DNA of 49,201 nt from a virus: positions 1-49,201 of IMG/VR virus record IMGVR_UViG_3300043449_001335. One strand, written 5' to 3'. A program made the position numbers and the translations under genes. Shown piece after piece: positions 7,354 to 14,548 of the stretch (the stretch's first letter is position 1; the number at the start of each line of letters is the position of its first letter). The notes beneath the pieces are model-generated. The model did not search any database and was not told the DNA's origin. It saw only the letters and a program-made list of their open reading frames with translations.

Positions 7354-7643
7354 TATTCCTCAATTACAGCAAAGATATCACGGTAAGGTAGGATAATTAG
7401 CTTCTCATGCTTGTGTTCAATCTCAGTACCTGAATACTTTGAATAGACAACCTTATCCCCTGGCTTTAGGTCAATCTTAACCTTGTCGCCATTTGCAGCA
7501 GTAAATCCTGGACCCACTGCAACTACGATAGCTTCGGTTGGCTTCTCACCAGCTGCTGATGTAATAATAAGACCGCTTGCACTAGTCTTTTCTGCTTCTT
7601 CGATAGGCTTAACTACTACCTTATCTTCTAGTGGCTTAATCAT
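7353..7643 (-). CDS. groES: GroES-like co-chaperonin
   Basis: At 96 aa this is a standard GroES: MIKPLEDKVVVKPIEEAEKT, the mobile loop SASGLIITSAAGEKPTEAIV, VVAVGPG, GDKVVYSKYSGTEI and a C-terminal ILPYRDIFAVIEE. It caps the GroEL chamber to help fold proteins. No GroEL gene is seen in the window, so it likely works with the host chaperonin, as T4 gp31 does. The start follows AAGGAGA. Its ATG overlaps the thyX stop by 8 nt (ATGATTAA), so the two are coupled. Confidence 0.95.
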   Translation of the reverse strand: MIKPLEDKVVVKPIEEAEKTSASGLIITSAAGEKPTEAIVVAVGPGFTAANGDKVKIDLKPGDKVVYSKYSGTEIEHKHEKLIILPYRDIFAVIEE

Positions 7644-8367
7644 TGTTCTCCTTAAATTTTGTGTACAGTTCCATTATATGTGGGAAGGCTTCATTTGTCA
7701 AGTTTCTAACTGCCTTTGCATACTCTTGAATTTCCCATTGTGCATCATGCTCTAGACGCTGGTCAAGGAATGTCATTACGCCTTGAAGCGATACCGTCCA
7801 ACGCCAACGCACATACATACCATATGCAGGCAAGAATAGACGTGCCAACTCTGGTGCAACATTGTCATCCATTGCTTGATGGTATAGGCTTGTTCCTGAT
7901 GCTACTGTTTGAATTAGCTTTTCAAAATACCAAGCACCCTTTTCTTCATCAATTGGTTCACCGCTACCCTGTTTGCTATTTTCTGGCTTACTACGCCACT
8001 CATCAGATAGTGGTATGTAAAATTTTTCATCTTCTGTAATATATCTACGAGATGATTCATTCCACCCATTCTGATCATCGACATGGGTTGATGCTACTGC
8101 GTACTTCCACCATTGTCTTGCAACGAATAGAGGTGCATAGACCTCAAAGGTGAGTGCTGCATGGCGGAAAGGGCTAGTATGTCCTTCACGGATAAGGAAA
8201 TTAACAAGTTTCTCATCTCTTGATTCAAACTCTCCTGATTCTTTATCGTATGATACACGTGCTGCATTTACAATAGATAGGTCATCGCCCAGTGTATCAA
8301 TAAGTCGTACATACCCATCATCCAGAACCTTGATTGGCTCTGGGGTTTCTTTTATCATAATTGTCAT
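7636..8367 (-). CDS. thyX: flavin-dependent thymidylate synthase, divergent active-site motif
   Basis: ThyX makes dTMP from dUMP using FAD, NADPH and methylenetetrahydrofolate. The fold is evident from AARVSYDKES, EGHTSPFRHAALTFEV, VARQWWKYAVAS, NESSRRY and the C-terminal ALQ/EWEIQEYA-type region. The classical RHR..S motif is altered: after RQW the residues are WKYAVAS, and about nine residues are inserted before NESSRRY. The start at 8367 is preceded by a TTGACT-N17-TACAAT promoter 6 nt away with no ribosome binding site, so a leaderless mRNA is likely. 243 aa, normal length. Confidence 0.9.
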   Translation of the reverse strand: MTIMIKETPEPIKVLDDGYVRLIDTLGDDLSIVNAARVSYDKESGEFESRDEKLVNFLIREGHTSPFRHAALTFEVYAPLFVARQWWKYAVASTHVDDQNGWNESSRRYITEDEKFYIPLSDEWRSKPENSKQGSGEPIDEEKGAWYFEKLIQTVASGTSLYHQAMDDNVAPELARLFLPAYGMYVRWRWTVSLQGVMTFLDQRLEHDAQWEIQEYAKAVRNLTNEAFPHIMELYTKFKENND

Positions 8368-8373
8368 ACATAA

Positions 8374-8402
8374 ATTGTATCGGAAAGTCACAAAAAAGTC
8401 AA
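8374..8402 (-). promoter_or_regulatory. thyX-groES promoter, leaderless
   Basis: TTGACT (8402-8397), 17-base spacer, TACAAT (8379-8374), then 6 nt and the thyX ATG. This is the clearest promoter showing that the start codon is at the transcription start. Confidence 0.75.
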
Positions 8403-8415
8403 GCTAGGAGTATAG

Positions 8416-8421
8416 TATAAT
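8416..8421 (+). promoter_or_regulatory. -10 box of GT61 gene
   Basis: TATAAT on the plus strand, divergent from the thyX promoter. The transcript would begin near 8428 and carry an AGGAG site (8436-8440) for the TTG start at 8448. A 12-codon ATG frame at 8425 lies in the leader. Confidence 0.5.
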
Positions 8422-8447
8422 TAGATGTATACGTTAGGAGATTGCTC

Positions 8448-9551
8448 TTGTCAGCAACGGTAAAGAATATAGTTCCAGTAAATGGATGTAATAGGCTAAA
8501 GATTCATCACTCTGAGTTTGCTCAAATAAATAGCATTGGATCAAAAGAGTTAGTCATTAGGGAACCAGCTTTTCTTTGGAGTGGCAGAGGCATTGGGTTT
8601 TACCATGTATTTATAGATTTGTTAAACGATTGGCTTATTTGTAAAGAAAACGTACCAGGGATTAAACTATATATTTTAAATGGAGGGCCTGATTCCTCTA
8701 ACATTTTAAAAGAGATGAGCAAATTTCATTACGAACTTCTCAATATGCTTCCAGTGGAAGATATCATAGTAGAAACAGAATATAAAACTATACAGTTTAA
8801 CGATTTATACTTTTGTTCTAATGAGATGAATTTTGCTATAAGCGATAAGCTATTCCCAGACCAGAGAATTGGCACTGTAAGTGGACACATGAACCCTAGA
8901 TTCTATGAATGGCATTCGTTAGCTTTTAAAAATTTAAAGAACTTTTTTAAAGATCATTTATATATTGGAGATCCATATCTAAAGCTATATGTTTCTAGAA
9001 AAGAAGAGCATAAAAAAATAAATGATTTCTTAAACATAAAAAGTGATGAAGATCGTGATTCTGTATTCCAAAAGACAATGCTTGGAGAAAGTCAGTATGA
9101 GGAAAGAAGCATATATAGGTATTTTGATCCAAAAGAAGAAGAAAAGATAGAAGATTTTTTCAGAAATATGGACTATACGATTGTAGATTTTTCTAAGATG
9201 TCCTTGCTTGAGCAGGTACTTATATCATCTTGTGCAAAAGTAATGGTTGGTTTTCATGGTGCTGGGATGCTAAATGCAGCATACATGCCAGAAGATTCTA
9301 CGGTGATGCTGATGAATACGTGTAATGTAAATACTTTTTATCATACTGAGCTACACAGGATTGATAGACATAAAGTATTTGAGTTTCCACCACGAGGTGT
9401 TGCACCATCAAAGCCAGGAATAAACGCATCTCTTAAAGAATTAAATGTAGATGCAATAAAGATCCTAGGGGTAGACCACATAGTGCAGTATACGGCACAA
9501 GATATCATTGACTATATAAATAATAATGACTTTATTATTGGTAATCTTTAA
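8448..9551 (+). CDS. GT61 family (DUF563) glycosyltransferase
   Basis: The C-terminal hallmark of GT61 enzymes is present: LYVSRKEEHKKI, then FSKMSLLEQVLISSCAKVMVGFHGAGMLNAAYMPEDSTVML. The middle reads WSGRGIGFYHVFIDLLNDW, as in this family. These enzymes add xylose, GlcNAc or other sugars to glycans. The start is a TTG with AGGAG at 8-nt spacing; a TTG at 8442 is too close. The protein has 367 aa. It heads a plus-strand run of glycan-related genes and has a paralogue at 14549-15622. Confidence 0.85.
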   Translation: MSATVKNIVPVNGCNRLKIHHSEFAQINSIGSKELVIREPAFLWSGRGIGFYHVFIDLLNDWLICKENVPGIKLYILNGGPDSSNILKEMSKFHYELLNMLPVEDIIVETEYKTIQFNDLYFCSNEMNFAISDKLFPDQRIGTVSGHMNPRFYEWHSLAFKNLKNFFKDHLYIGDPYLKLYVSRKEEHKKINDFLNIKSDEDRDSVFQKTMLGESQYEERSIYRYFDPKEEEKIEDFFRNMDYTIVDFSKMSLLEQVLISSCAKVMVGFHGAGMLNAAYMPEDSTVMLMNTCNVNTFYHTELHRIDRHKVFEFPPRGVAPSKPGINASLKELNVDAIKILGVDHIVQYTAQDIIDYINNNDFIIGNL

Positions 9552-9754
9552 TTAGCAACAGATAGTCTTTCGAGGGCCCAGCCTAGGACCTCTACTGCAA
9601 TAGTGTCATGTTGCTGATCCTTCTCTAGGATTAGCCCCTGCAAAAATTCTGTCATTGTTGCACGTTCTTCCATGGCACCAACAGTATAGATCTCAGATGT
9701 TATGCCATCTAGCCTATCCATCAGCATCTTATATTGATGATCAAAATCGTCCAT
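9548..9754 (-). CDS. small hypothetical protein (68 aa)
   Basis: Starts MDDFDHQYKMLMDRLDGITS and looks wholly helical. The ATG at 9754 lies 6 nt after TATAAT without a ribosome binding site, the leaderless pattern of this genome. Its 3' end touches the convergent GT61 gene by 4 nt. No family recognised; similar short helical proteins are frequent in phages. Confidence 0.6.
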   Translation of the reverse strand: MDDFDHQYKMLMDRLDGITSEIYTVGAMEERATMTEFLQGLILEKDQQHDTIAVEVLGWALERLSVAN

Positions 9755-9760
9755 ATACAT

Positions 9761-9766
9761 ATTATA
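9761..9766 (-). promoter_or_regulatory. -10 box for leaderless transcript
   Basis: TATAAT on the minus strand, 6 nt before the ATG at 9754, placed back to back with the plus-strand box at 9780-9785. Confidence 0.5.
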
Positions 9767-9776
9767 CAGCTAAATT

Positions 9777-9785
9777 TGATATAAT
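9777..9785 (+). promoter_or_regulatory. extended -10 box TGATATAAT for leaderless transcript
   Basis: TGATATAAT on the plus strand ends 7 nt before the ATG at 9793. Confidence 0.55.
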
Positions 9786-9792
9786 ATACTTA

Positions 9793-10041
9793 ATGAATCA
9801 ATACTCTGAATTTCAGGCATACAAGGAAAAGCTTGGATGTAAGGATTGTGGGGTCAAGTATCCGCACTATATCCTTGAATTTGACCATCGACCAGGGGTT
9901 AAGAAGATAGACCTTGTATATCGTGTTCTAAAGAAATACGGTAAAGATGCAGCTTGGAAAGAAGTAAAGAAGTGTGACGTTGTTTGCTCAAATTGTCACA
10001 AAGAGCGAACATATTTTAGAGAAAAGAATTTGTATGACTAA
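9793..10041 (+). CDS. small HNH-like nuclease (82 aa)
   Basis: MNQYSEFQAYKEKLG leads into CKDCGVKYPHYILEFDHRPGVKK and then CDVVCSNCHKERTYF. This is the compact HNH arrangement of four zinc cysteines with the FDHR catalytic His and a final NCH. It is short but complete. The start is leaderless-type. The next glycosyltransferase overlaps it by 8 nt, so the two are cotranscribed. It may be a free-standing homing or recombination nuclease. Confidence 0.75.
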   Translation: MNQYSEFQAYKEKLGCKDCGVKYPHYILEFDHRPGVKKIDLVYRVLKKYGKDAAWKEVKKCDVVCSNCHKERTYFREKNLYD

Positions 10042-10774
10042 TGGACATATCATCTATATTGGAAAGCACAAAGACCTGTATCTTGATATGTTTAAAGATG
10101 AGATAAAGTCTTTTGTTGATGTGCAAGGTGTAAACTTAAATATTTGGGAAGAGTCTGATATCCGTAATCTTTTGAGCACAAAGTTTGATGAGAGTGTATT
10201 AAAGGCCTTTGACTCCATACAGCCATATGCACTTAAAACTGATTTAGCAAGATTTTGTATTCTTTATGAATTTGGTGGAATATATTCAGATCTTGGCCTA
10301 ACCTTTTTAAACAAATTAAAGACTGATGGCTACGACCTAGTTTTGTTTCGTGACATACCAATAGAAAGTATTTATGAAATAGACTGTGCTATACAGATAT
10401 CTCTTATGTTTTCAAAACCAAAAAATGATCTTATGTATAAAACAATAATGGCTTTATCAGAGATTTATAATACAAAGCAATATGGGGATAACCCAATGTA
10501 TCCAGGTGGAGAGGTTCAGCTCGGCAAGATAATCCTTGAAGATAATCAATATTCTATATTTTTGGGTAATTTTGGAGAGAATTTTACAAATCTTGAGGAT
10601 GTTCTTGGTGATAGAATAACCCTTAGCTACTGGCAAGATGGTATAATTGTATTGTTTAAAAGCTTTAGAAAAAATGAAATCCTTAAGAATTTAGATATAC
10701 ACAAGACAAACTATATCCATTCATGGTTTCACAAAACACTCTACGAAGGGAACACAGATGAAGCTAATAACTGA
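10034..10774 (+). CDS. GT32-like glycosyltransferase (DXD sugar-binding type)
   Basis: The central PYALKTDLARFCILYEFGGIYSDLGL is the signature of the Gly_transf_sug/GT32 family, where YSDLG occupies the place of the usual YxDxD metal motif. The N-terminus NGHIIYIGKHKDLY also fits a GT-A fold. The 246-aa start at 10034 overlaps the HNH gene by 8 nt. The altered DXD (D-L rather than D-x-D) makes metal use uncertain. Donor and acceptor are unknown. Confidence 0.75.
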   Translation: MTNGHIIYIGKHKDLYLDMFKDEIKSFVDVQGVNLNIWEESDIRNLLSTKFDESVLKAFDSIQPYALKTDLARFCILYEFGGIYSDLGLTFLNKLKTDGYDLVLFRDIPIESIYEIDCAIQISLMFSKPKNDLMYKTIMALSEIYNTKQYGDNPMYPGGEVQLGKIILEDNQYSIFLGNFGENFTNLEDVLGDRITLSYWQDGIIVLFKSFRKNEILKNLDIHKTNYIHSWFHKTLYEGNTDEANN

Positions 10775-11312
10775 TCATTTAGTTGGAAGCCCTGACGCAA
10801 AAGAACTTTTTGATATGGTGATTGCTGATGCAGGAAAAAAATGGCATCTAGCATATAGAACAGATGAGCCTGGTGGAGAATCTAAAAACATTATAGATGG
10901 CATAGAAGAGTCTTATCAGTTTGTTATGGTTCCAGAACTGTGGGACCCAATATATCAAAAAGCAATAAATATTTTTGAGCAATCTGTTAAAAACAGTAAT
11001 GTGCCATTTTCCAAAATATTAAGAATTAAGTTTAATATTCTTCCCAGAGGTATTGATTCGTCAAAGTATCATACACCTCACATTGATCAGGATAGGCCAC
11101 ACAAGGTTTTTCTTTACTATGTGAATGATTCTGATGGAGACACTTTCTTTTTTAATGAGAAATTCCCAGAAAATCCACAGACATTTACCGTTGAATCTCA
11201 GGCTTCACCAAAGATGGGAAGGGCTGTATTTTTTGATGGGTATACCTATCATGCATCAAGCTCACCCACACAATCAAAAATGAGATGTATTCTCAATATA
11301 GACTTTGAATAG
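10758..11312 (+). CDS. 2OG-Fe(II) oxygenase
   Basis: The iron site is H108-x-D110 (HTPHIDQD), H165 (GYTYHASS) and R176 (KMRCILNIDF). A GRAVFFDGYTYH strand just before the second His is typical. 184 aa. The ATG follows GAAGGGA and overlaps the preceding glycosyltransferase by 17 nt, so the oxygenase is coupled to glycan genes. It probably hydroxylates a sugar or protein; the substrate is not evident. Confidence 0.82.
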   Translation: MKLITDHLVGSPDAKELFDMVIADAGKKWHLAYRTDEPGGESKNIIDGIEESYQFVMVPELWDPIYQKAINIFEQSVKNSNVPFSKILRIKFNILPRGIDSSKYHTPHIDQDRPHKVFLYYVNDSDGDTFFFNEKFPENPQTFTVESQASPKMGRAVFFDGYTYHASSSPTQSKMRCILNIDFE

Positions 11313-11319
11313 GAATAAC

Positions 11320-12072
11320 ATGCACAAGATAATTATTAACTCTGTACCAAGATCAGCATCTCAGTTTATGATGGATGCAATTAGAGACATGTTCTATCAT
11401 AACGATAGAGACCATAAGGACTATGCAAATTCTGGTGAATGGGCACATGACAATAGCTTTATCAAGGTTGCTCACGAGCCACTTCTATTCCTTGCAAATT
11501 TTGATGACATATATCAAATAAACATACTTCGTGAACCTGTAGACTGTATTTCATCACAAGTATTCAAGTCAGCGTATGGATTTGGTGGATCAACAATTGT
11601 TGGTAGGCCAGAGATTGTAGATGGAAACATGGAATTCTTTAGAACAAAAAAGAACGAATTCCTAGAAGAGTCTATGTATCAAGAATCAAAGATGTGGATG
11701 GGATACACATATGGTGCAACTAAAAATATTGCAAAAGTAATTCCATTTACATTTGAACAGGTCACGCAAAAGCCTGCTGAAGTTTTAGAAGCAATTAGAG
11801 ATATTGTTAATTCAAATGATCCTACTAGACTCCGTGACCGTGAGTATTTTGACCATTGGCTTGATGAAATTAGAAGACATCACCAGAACGACATCAACTT
11901 TACCTCTGGTGCAGCCAATGGAATTCCTACAGAAAAGCCAGAAGAATTTTCTTGGGTAAAAGAAGCAGTAGAGTCCTACAGATTGATGCCAGAAATGAAG
12001 CAGGCGTATCAGGTAGCTTTGGACACATTTAAAGCTAGACAGCAGGAGCTAGGAATCAATATTGAAGTATAG
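11320..12072 (+). CDS. sulfotransferase-like P-loop protein
   Basis: The N-terminus IIINSVPRSASQFMMDAI resembles the 5'-phosphosulfate loop of sulfotransferases (family form is PRSGST), and INILREPVDCISSQVF resembles the 3'-phosphate-binding strand. The remainder is helical, as in that fold. The start at 11320 follows AGGA at 6 nt. If active, it would move sulfate from PAPS to a glycan, in keeping with the neighbours. The PRSASQ variant leaves catalytic function uncertain. The 3' end overlaps the opposite-strand glycosyltransferase by 24 nt. Confidence 0.6.
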   Translation: MHKIIINSVPRSASQFMMDAIRDMFYHNDRDHKDYANSGEWAHDNSFIKVAHEPLLFLANFDDIYQINILREPVDCISSQVFKSAYGFGGSTIVGRPEIVDGNMEFFRTKKNEFLEESMYQESKMWMGYTYGATKNIAKVIPFTFEQVTQKPAEVLEAIRDIVNSNDPTRLRDREYFDHWLDEIRRHHQNDINFTSGAANGIPTEKPEEFSWVKEAVESYRLMPEMKQAYQVALDTFKARQQELGINIEV

Positions 12073-12999
12073 CTTTAGTGCTTCTATTACTTCTTTTTTA
12101 CCCATTTCGGCATAAAATTCTTCTGTCCCTCTTGTTTTATTTTTCAATGTGACTATGTCAGACTTGCCAGTTAGCATGAATCGTATAATTTCTTTTCTAG
12201 TCTCATCAGAATCTCTACCGCCAAATTGTTTGTCGTGATATCTAGCATTTTCTTTGCCATATAAAGATAGATTAGTTTTAGATACATTATGACCTATTGG
12301 GTATAGCAATGCATCATAGTATATGTTCCAGCCAGACATATATGTTCTTATGGTTGCCAACTGCTCCTCGCAAAACTGGTGCACATTTGGCTCAATTCCA
12401 ACTTCTGATATCCACCTAGCATCCATAAAAGCAAAGTGACTAGTAAGCCATGTAGATTTGCTAAATGGTTTGCCATCCCATTTTCCATCGAACTGTGCCT
12501 GACGTATAGCACCATTGTGATAGCTTTTTAAATGATCATCATCAATTGCTGGAATCCATTCAATATAGGTATTGATCTCTCCAGTTTCAGAAGACAAGGT
12601 TGGCAACTCGCTCATAGGCCTTGACCAGACAACGTTATTTCCAAATTCTTTTTGCATATCACTATACCTATTGATCAATATTTGGTCCCAATACATTAAA
12701 AAATGCATGTGAGAATCTATCAATAGCAGATAGTCTTCATCTTTATGGTACTGAGATAACTCATACCTAATCCTGTTTACCCCTGGCCTTGTCTCTATAT
12801 CATAAGACACAAAAGTAAATCTATCGTCTTCTTTATATTTATTAATAAAGTCATTAACATCAACAGTTTTATACTGTAGCCCAATAACAAACCTAAGTCT
12901 ATGTGGATTGTAAGCCTTAGCTATGGCATCTTCTATAGTTCTTGGTAGGTCAAAATCTTCGTAAGCTGGCACTAACAACATAATTGTTTTATTGTTCAT
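12049..12999 (-). CDS. GlcNAc-type glycosyltransferase (PF11397-like)
   Basis: MLLVPAYEDFDLPRTIEDAI opens a GT-A fold. YLLLIDSHMHFLMYWD carries the DSH metal motif seen in Skp1-type GlcNAc-transferases (PF11397), and TSHFAFMDARWISEVG plus YDALLYPIGHN match the rest of the family. 316 aa, normal length. Its ATG overlaps the upstream methylase gene by 11 nt and has no clear binding site, so it is probably coupled. The likely role is adding GlcNAc or a similar sugar to protein or glycan. Confidence 0.75.
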   Translation of the reverse strand: MNNKTIMLLVPAYEDFDLPRTIEDAIAKAYNPHRLRFVIGLQYKTVDVNDFINKYKEDDRFTFVSYDIETRPGVNRIRYELSQYHKDEDYLLLIDSHMHFLMYWDQILINRYSDMQKEFGNNVVWSRPMSELPTLSSETGEINTYIEWIPAIDDDHLKSYHNGAIRQAQFDGKWDGKPFSKSTWLTSHFAFMDARWISEVGIEPNVHQFCEEQLATIRTYMSGWNIYYDALLYPIGHNVSKTNLSLYGKENARYHDKQFGGRDSDETRKEIIRFMLTGKSDIVTLKNKTRGTEEFYAEMGKKEVIEALKLYFNIDS

Positions 13000-13639
13000 T
13001 AGGTGACACCACTATTGTAAGATATGTATAATTTTCTGGAATGCTGTCCTTAACATTACTTACAGAACATTTGATTATTCGTTGTGACTTATGGCCCATG
13101 TCAACTAATAGCTTTACTTCTCTTTCTGGAGAATATACTATATCAAGTGTAGGTAAGTAGCTATCTGTTCCTTGGTACAAAAAGACAGCCATTGTATCCT
13201 GATTTTTCATTAAGACTCTTAGAACATCTGCATTGATAAAGTCAATCATGCCAGCATATAAAAATGATTTTGTTGGGTAGCAGCTTAAAATTACTGCAGA
13301 AACTATTGCAGATACTTGTGGCAATACGTAGACAGAATGTCCACCATCTATAGCTTTTTTGATTAGTCTTCCACCAGGATCTGTTATAGCTGGATAACCA
13401 TCTCCAGTCAGAATAGATACACTTTTATTGTTTAGGTCTAGTAGATCTTCGTGCTCATCCTCAACTTTATCTACTTCAATAAGTGTTTTGTTATTTATTC
13501 CAAGAGCTTTTAAAAAATCTCCGTCTGCCTGTTCATGTTCAACAAATATCACATCAGAGGATATGAGGGCATCTATTACAGACTGTGCTGTATCTTTTAT
13601 ATTGTATCTGTTGATACCTAATGCATATAAGTTACCCAT
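12989..13639 (-). CDS. tetrapyrrole methylase family protein, RsmI-like
   Basis: The SAM-binding core SILTGDGYPAITDPGGRLIKKA and YVLPQVSAIVSAVILS is that of RsmI/tetrapyrrole methylases, followed by KSFLYAGMIDF. RsmI methylates C1402 of 16S rRNA. At 216 aa it lacks the C-terminal part of standard RsmI (about 280 aa). It may methylate rRNA or another substrate. It has a leaderless-type start (TGATATAAT, 6 nt, ATG). A second related gene lies at 32680-33399. Confidence 0.8.
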   Translation of the reverse strand: MGNLYALGINRYNIKDTAQSVIDALISSDVIFVEHEQADGDFLKALGINNKTLIEVDKVEDEHEDLLDLNNKSVSILTGDGYPAITDPGGRLIKKAIDGGHSVYVLPQVSAIVSAVILSCYPTKSFLYAGMIDFINADVLRVLMKNQDTMAVFLYQGTDSYLPTLDIVYSPEREVKLLVDMGHKSQRIIKCSVSNVKDSIPENYTYLTIVVSPNEQ

Positions 13640-13645
13640 TAATTA

Positions 13646-13654
13646 ATTATATCA
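13646..13654 (-). promoter_or_regulatory. extended -10 box TGATATAAT for leaderless transcript
   Basis: TGATATAAT on the minus strand ends 6 nt before the ATG at 13639, immediately downstream of the candidate small RNA. Confidence 0.55.
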
Positions 13655-13658
13655 GAAA

Positions 13659-13739
13659 TCCCCCACAGGCATTCAAGCACGAAGGCCACGGTCATAAAAT
13701 AGGTAACTAATCCATCCTAAGCGTAGTCCTGTGGGGGAC
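13659..13739 (-). ncRNA. candidate small structured RNA (about 80 nt)
   Basis: A perfect 11-pair stem, TCCCCCACAGG with CCTGTGGGGGA, closes an 80-nt element that has no reading frame. A TGATATAAT box (13746-13754) ends 6 nt before 13739, so by the spacing rule used elsewhere in this genome transcription would start exactly at the stem's 5' edge. Inside, TAGG/CCTA and TACG/CGTG can form smaller helices. It fits no tRNA or riboswitch I know. It could also simply terminate or insulate transcription between two genes. Confidence 0.45.
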
Positions 13740-13745
13740 ATTTAA

Positions 13746-13754
13746 ATTATATCA
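13746..13754 (-). promoter_or_regulatory. extended -10 box TGATATAAT ahead of candidate small RNA
   Basis: The box overlaps the stop codon of the gene at 13747-14076 and precedes the structured element by 6 nt. No start codon follows, unlike the other TGATATAAT boxes. Confidence 0.5.
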
Positions 13755-14076
13755 GTCTTTGAGACTTTGTGTGATCTTTTCCAAAATCAGAAAACAAAGA
13801 TTTTGGCTTTATACATTTGTCACACTTACAGTTAGCATTCTTTGGATCATGATTTAGATATTGTGGCTTCTTAATTCCTACACTTGGGTTTAAACTGTTA
13901 GATGGATTCTCTGGAACATCTGATGTTTGAACAGAAGCTTCATCTGCTTTCTCTACTGGTACACAATTAGGGACCATCTGACCATTCTCTCCCTCTTTCA
14001 TGCCACGCTGCACATAACCTTCCCAGCAAGGGTCTGCCTTGGTTATCTCATCGGGGCAGCAGGGCTGATCTGTCAT
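13747..14076 (-). CDS. hypothetical Cys-rich protein with PCWEGYVQ motif (109 aa)
   Basis: Begins MTDQPCCPDEITKADPCWEG and continues YVQRGMKEGENGQMVPNCVP. The PCWxGYxQxGMK...VPNCVP block recurs in many phage virion-associated proteins. The C-terminal part has CKCDKC, a possible zinc site. The start at 14076 shares one base with the Dps-like gene stop (TAATG) after AGGTAGAAG. Function unknown, possibly linked to the virion. Confidence 0.6.
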   Translation of the reverse strand: MTDQPCCPDEITKADPCWEGYVQRGMKEGENGQMVPNCVPVEKADEASVQTSDVPENPSNSLNPSVGIKKPQYLNHDPKNANCKCDKCIKPKSLFSDFGKDHTKSQRLI

Positions 14077-14525
14077 TAGTCTTCTACCTCTATGCTTGCA
14101 CGAATTTGCCAACAGAATTTTTGTGAAATAGTTTGGCGGTCTGCAAAGAAGTTTGCTAGTCCAAATTCAGATGCTGCAGTAGCAAGCTTGCCAGCAGTTA
14201 CTAGGTCTGCAATATGCTTTTCAATTGACATGTATAGGTCAGCAAGCATTGGCTGTGGGTCGCCAACAATTACTGGCTCTCCTACTGAGGATGTATCAAA
14301 GAAATCTACTAGTCTATACGGTGCATATACCTGGAATACTCTTAGCCATTCTGCGTATGTGTCTGTAGCAGAGTCATAGTTCTCATAGATATCCCCGAAA
14401 AAATCGTGGAACTGCTTGAAGTCATCACCCTCTACGTTCCAATGATAACCATGTGCTTTAAACTTAAGGGCAATGTTATCAGCTAGCAGTGACCTGGTTA
14501 CGTCAATAATGTTTTGATCAATCAT
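14076..14525 (-). CDS. Dps/ferritin-like protein
   Basis: The segment ALKFKAHGYHWNVEGDDFKQFHDFFGDIYENYDSATDTYAEWL is the Dps signature, with HWNV..., DxFF and DxxAE residues that form the inter-subunit ferroxidase site. The protein has 149 aa, near the usual 150-160. Dps proteins bind iron and protect DNA from peroxide, and some bind DNA. The start is leaderless-type (TGATATACT, 6 nt, ATG). A phage copy might protect DNA or be carried in virions; that is inference. Confidence 0.82.
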   Translation of the reverse strand: MIDQNIIDVTRSLLADNIALKFKAHGYHWNVEGDDFKQFHDFFGDIYENYDSATDTYAEWLRVFQVYAPYRLVDFFDTSSVGEPVIVGDPQPMLADLYMSIEKHIADLVTAGKLATAASEFGLANFFADRQTISQKFCWQIRASIEVED

Positions 14526-14531
14526 ATGATA

Positions 14532-14540
14532 AGTATATCA
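14532..14540 (-). promoter_or_regulatory. extended -10 box TGATATACT for leaderless transcript
   Basis: TGATATACT on the minus strand ends 6 nt before the Dps-like ATG at 14525. Confidence 0.55.
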
Positions 14541-14548
14541 TAATATGG

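Noticed and set aside
8425-8463. 12-codon leader frame before the GT61 gene
   Set aside because: Its ATG lies too close to the predicted transcription start and has no binding site. Likely chance.
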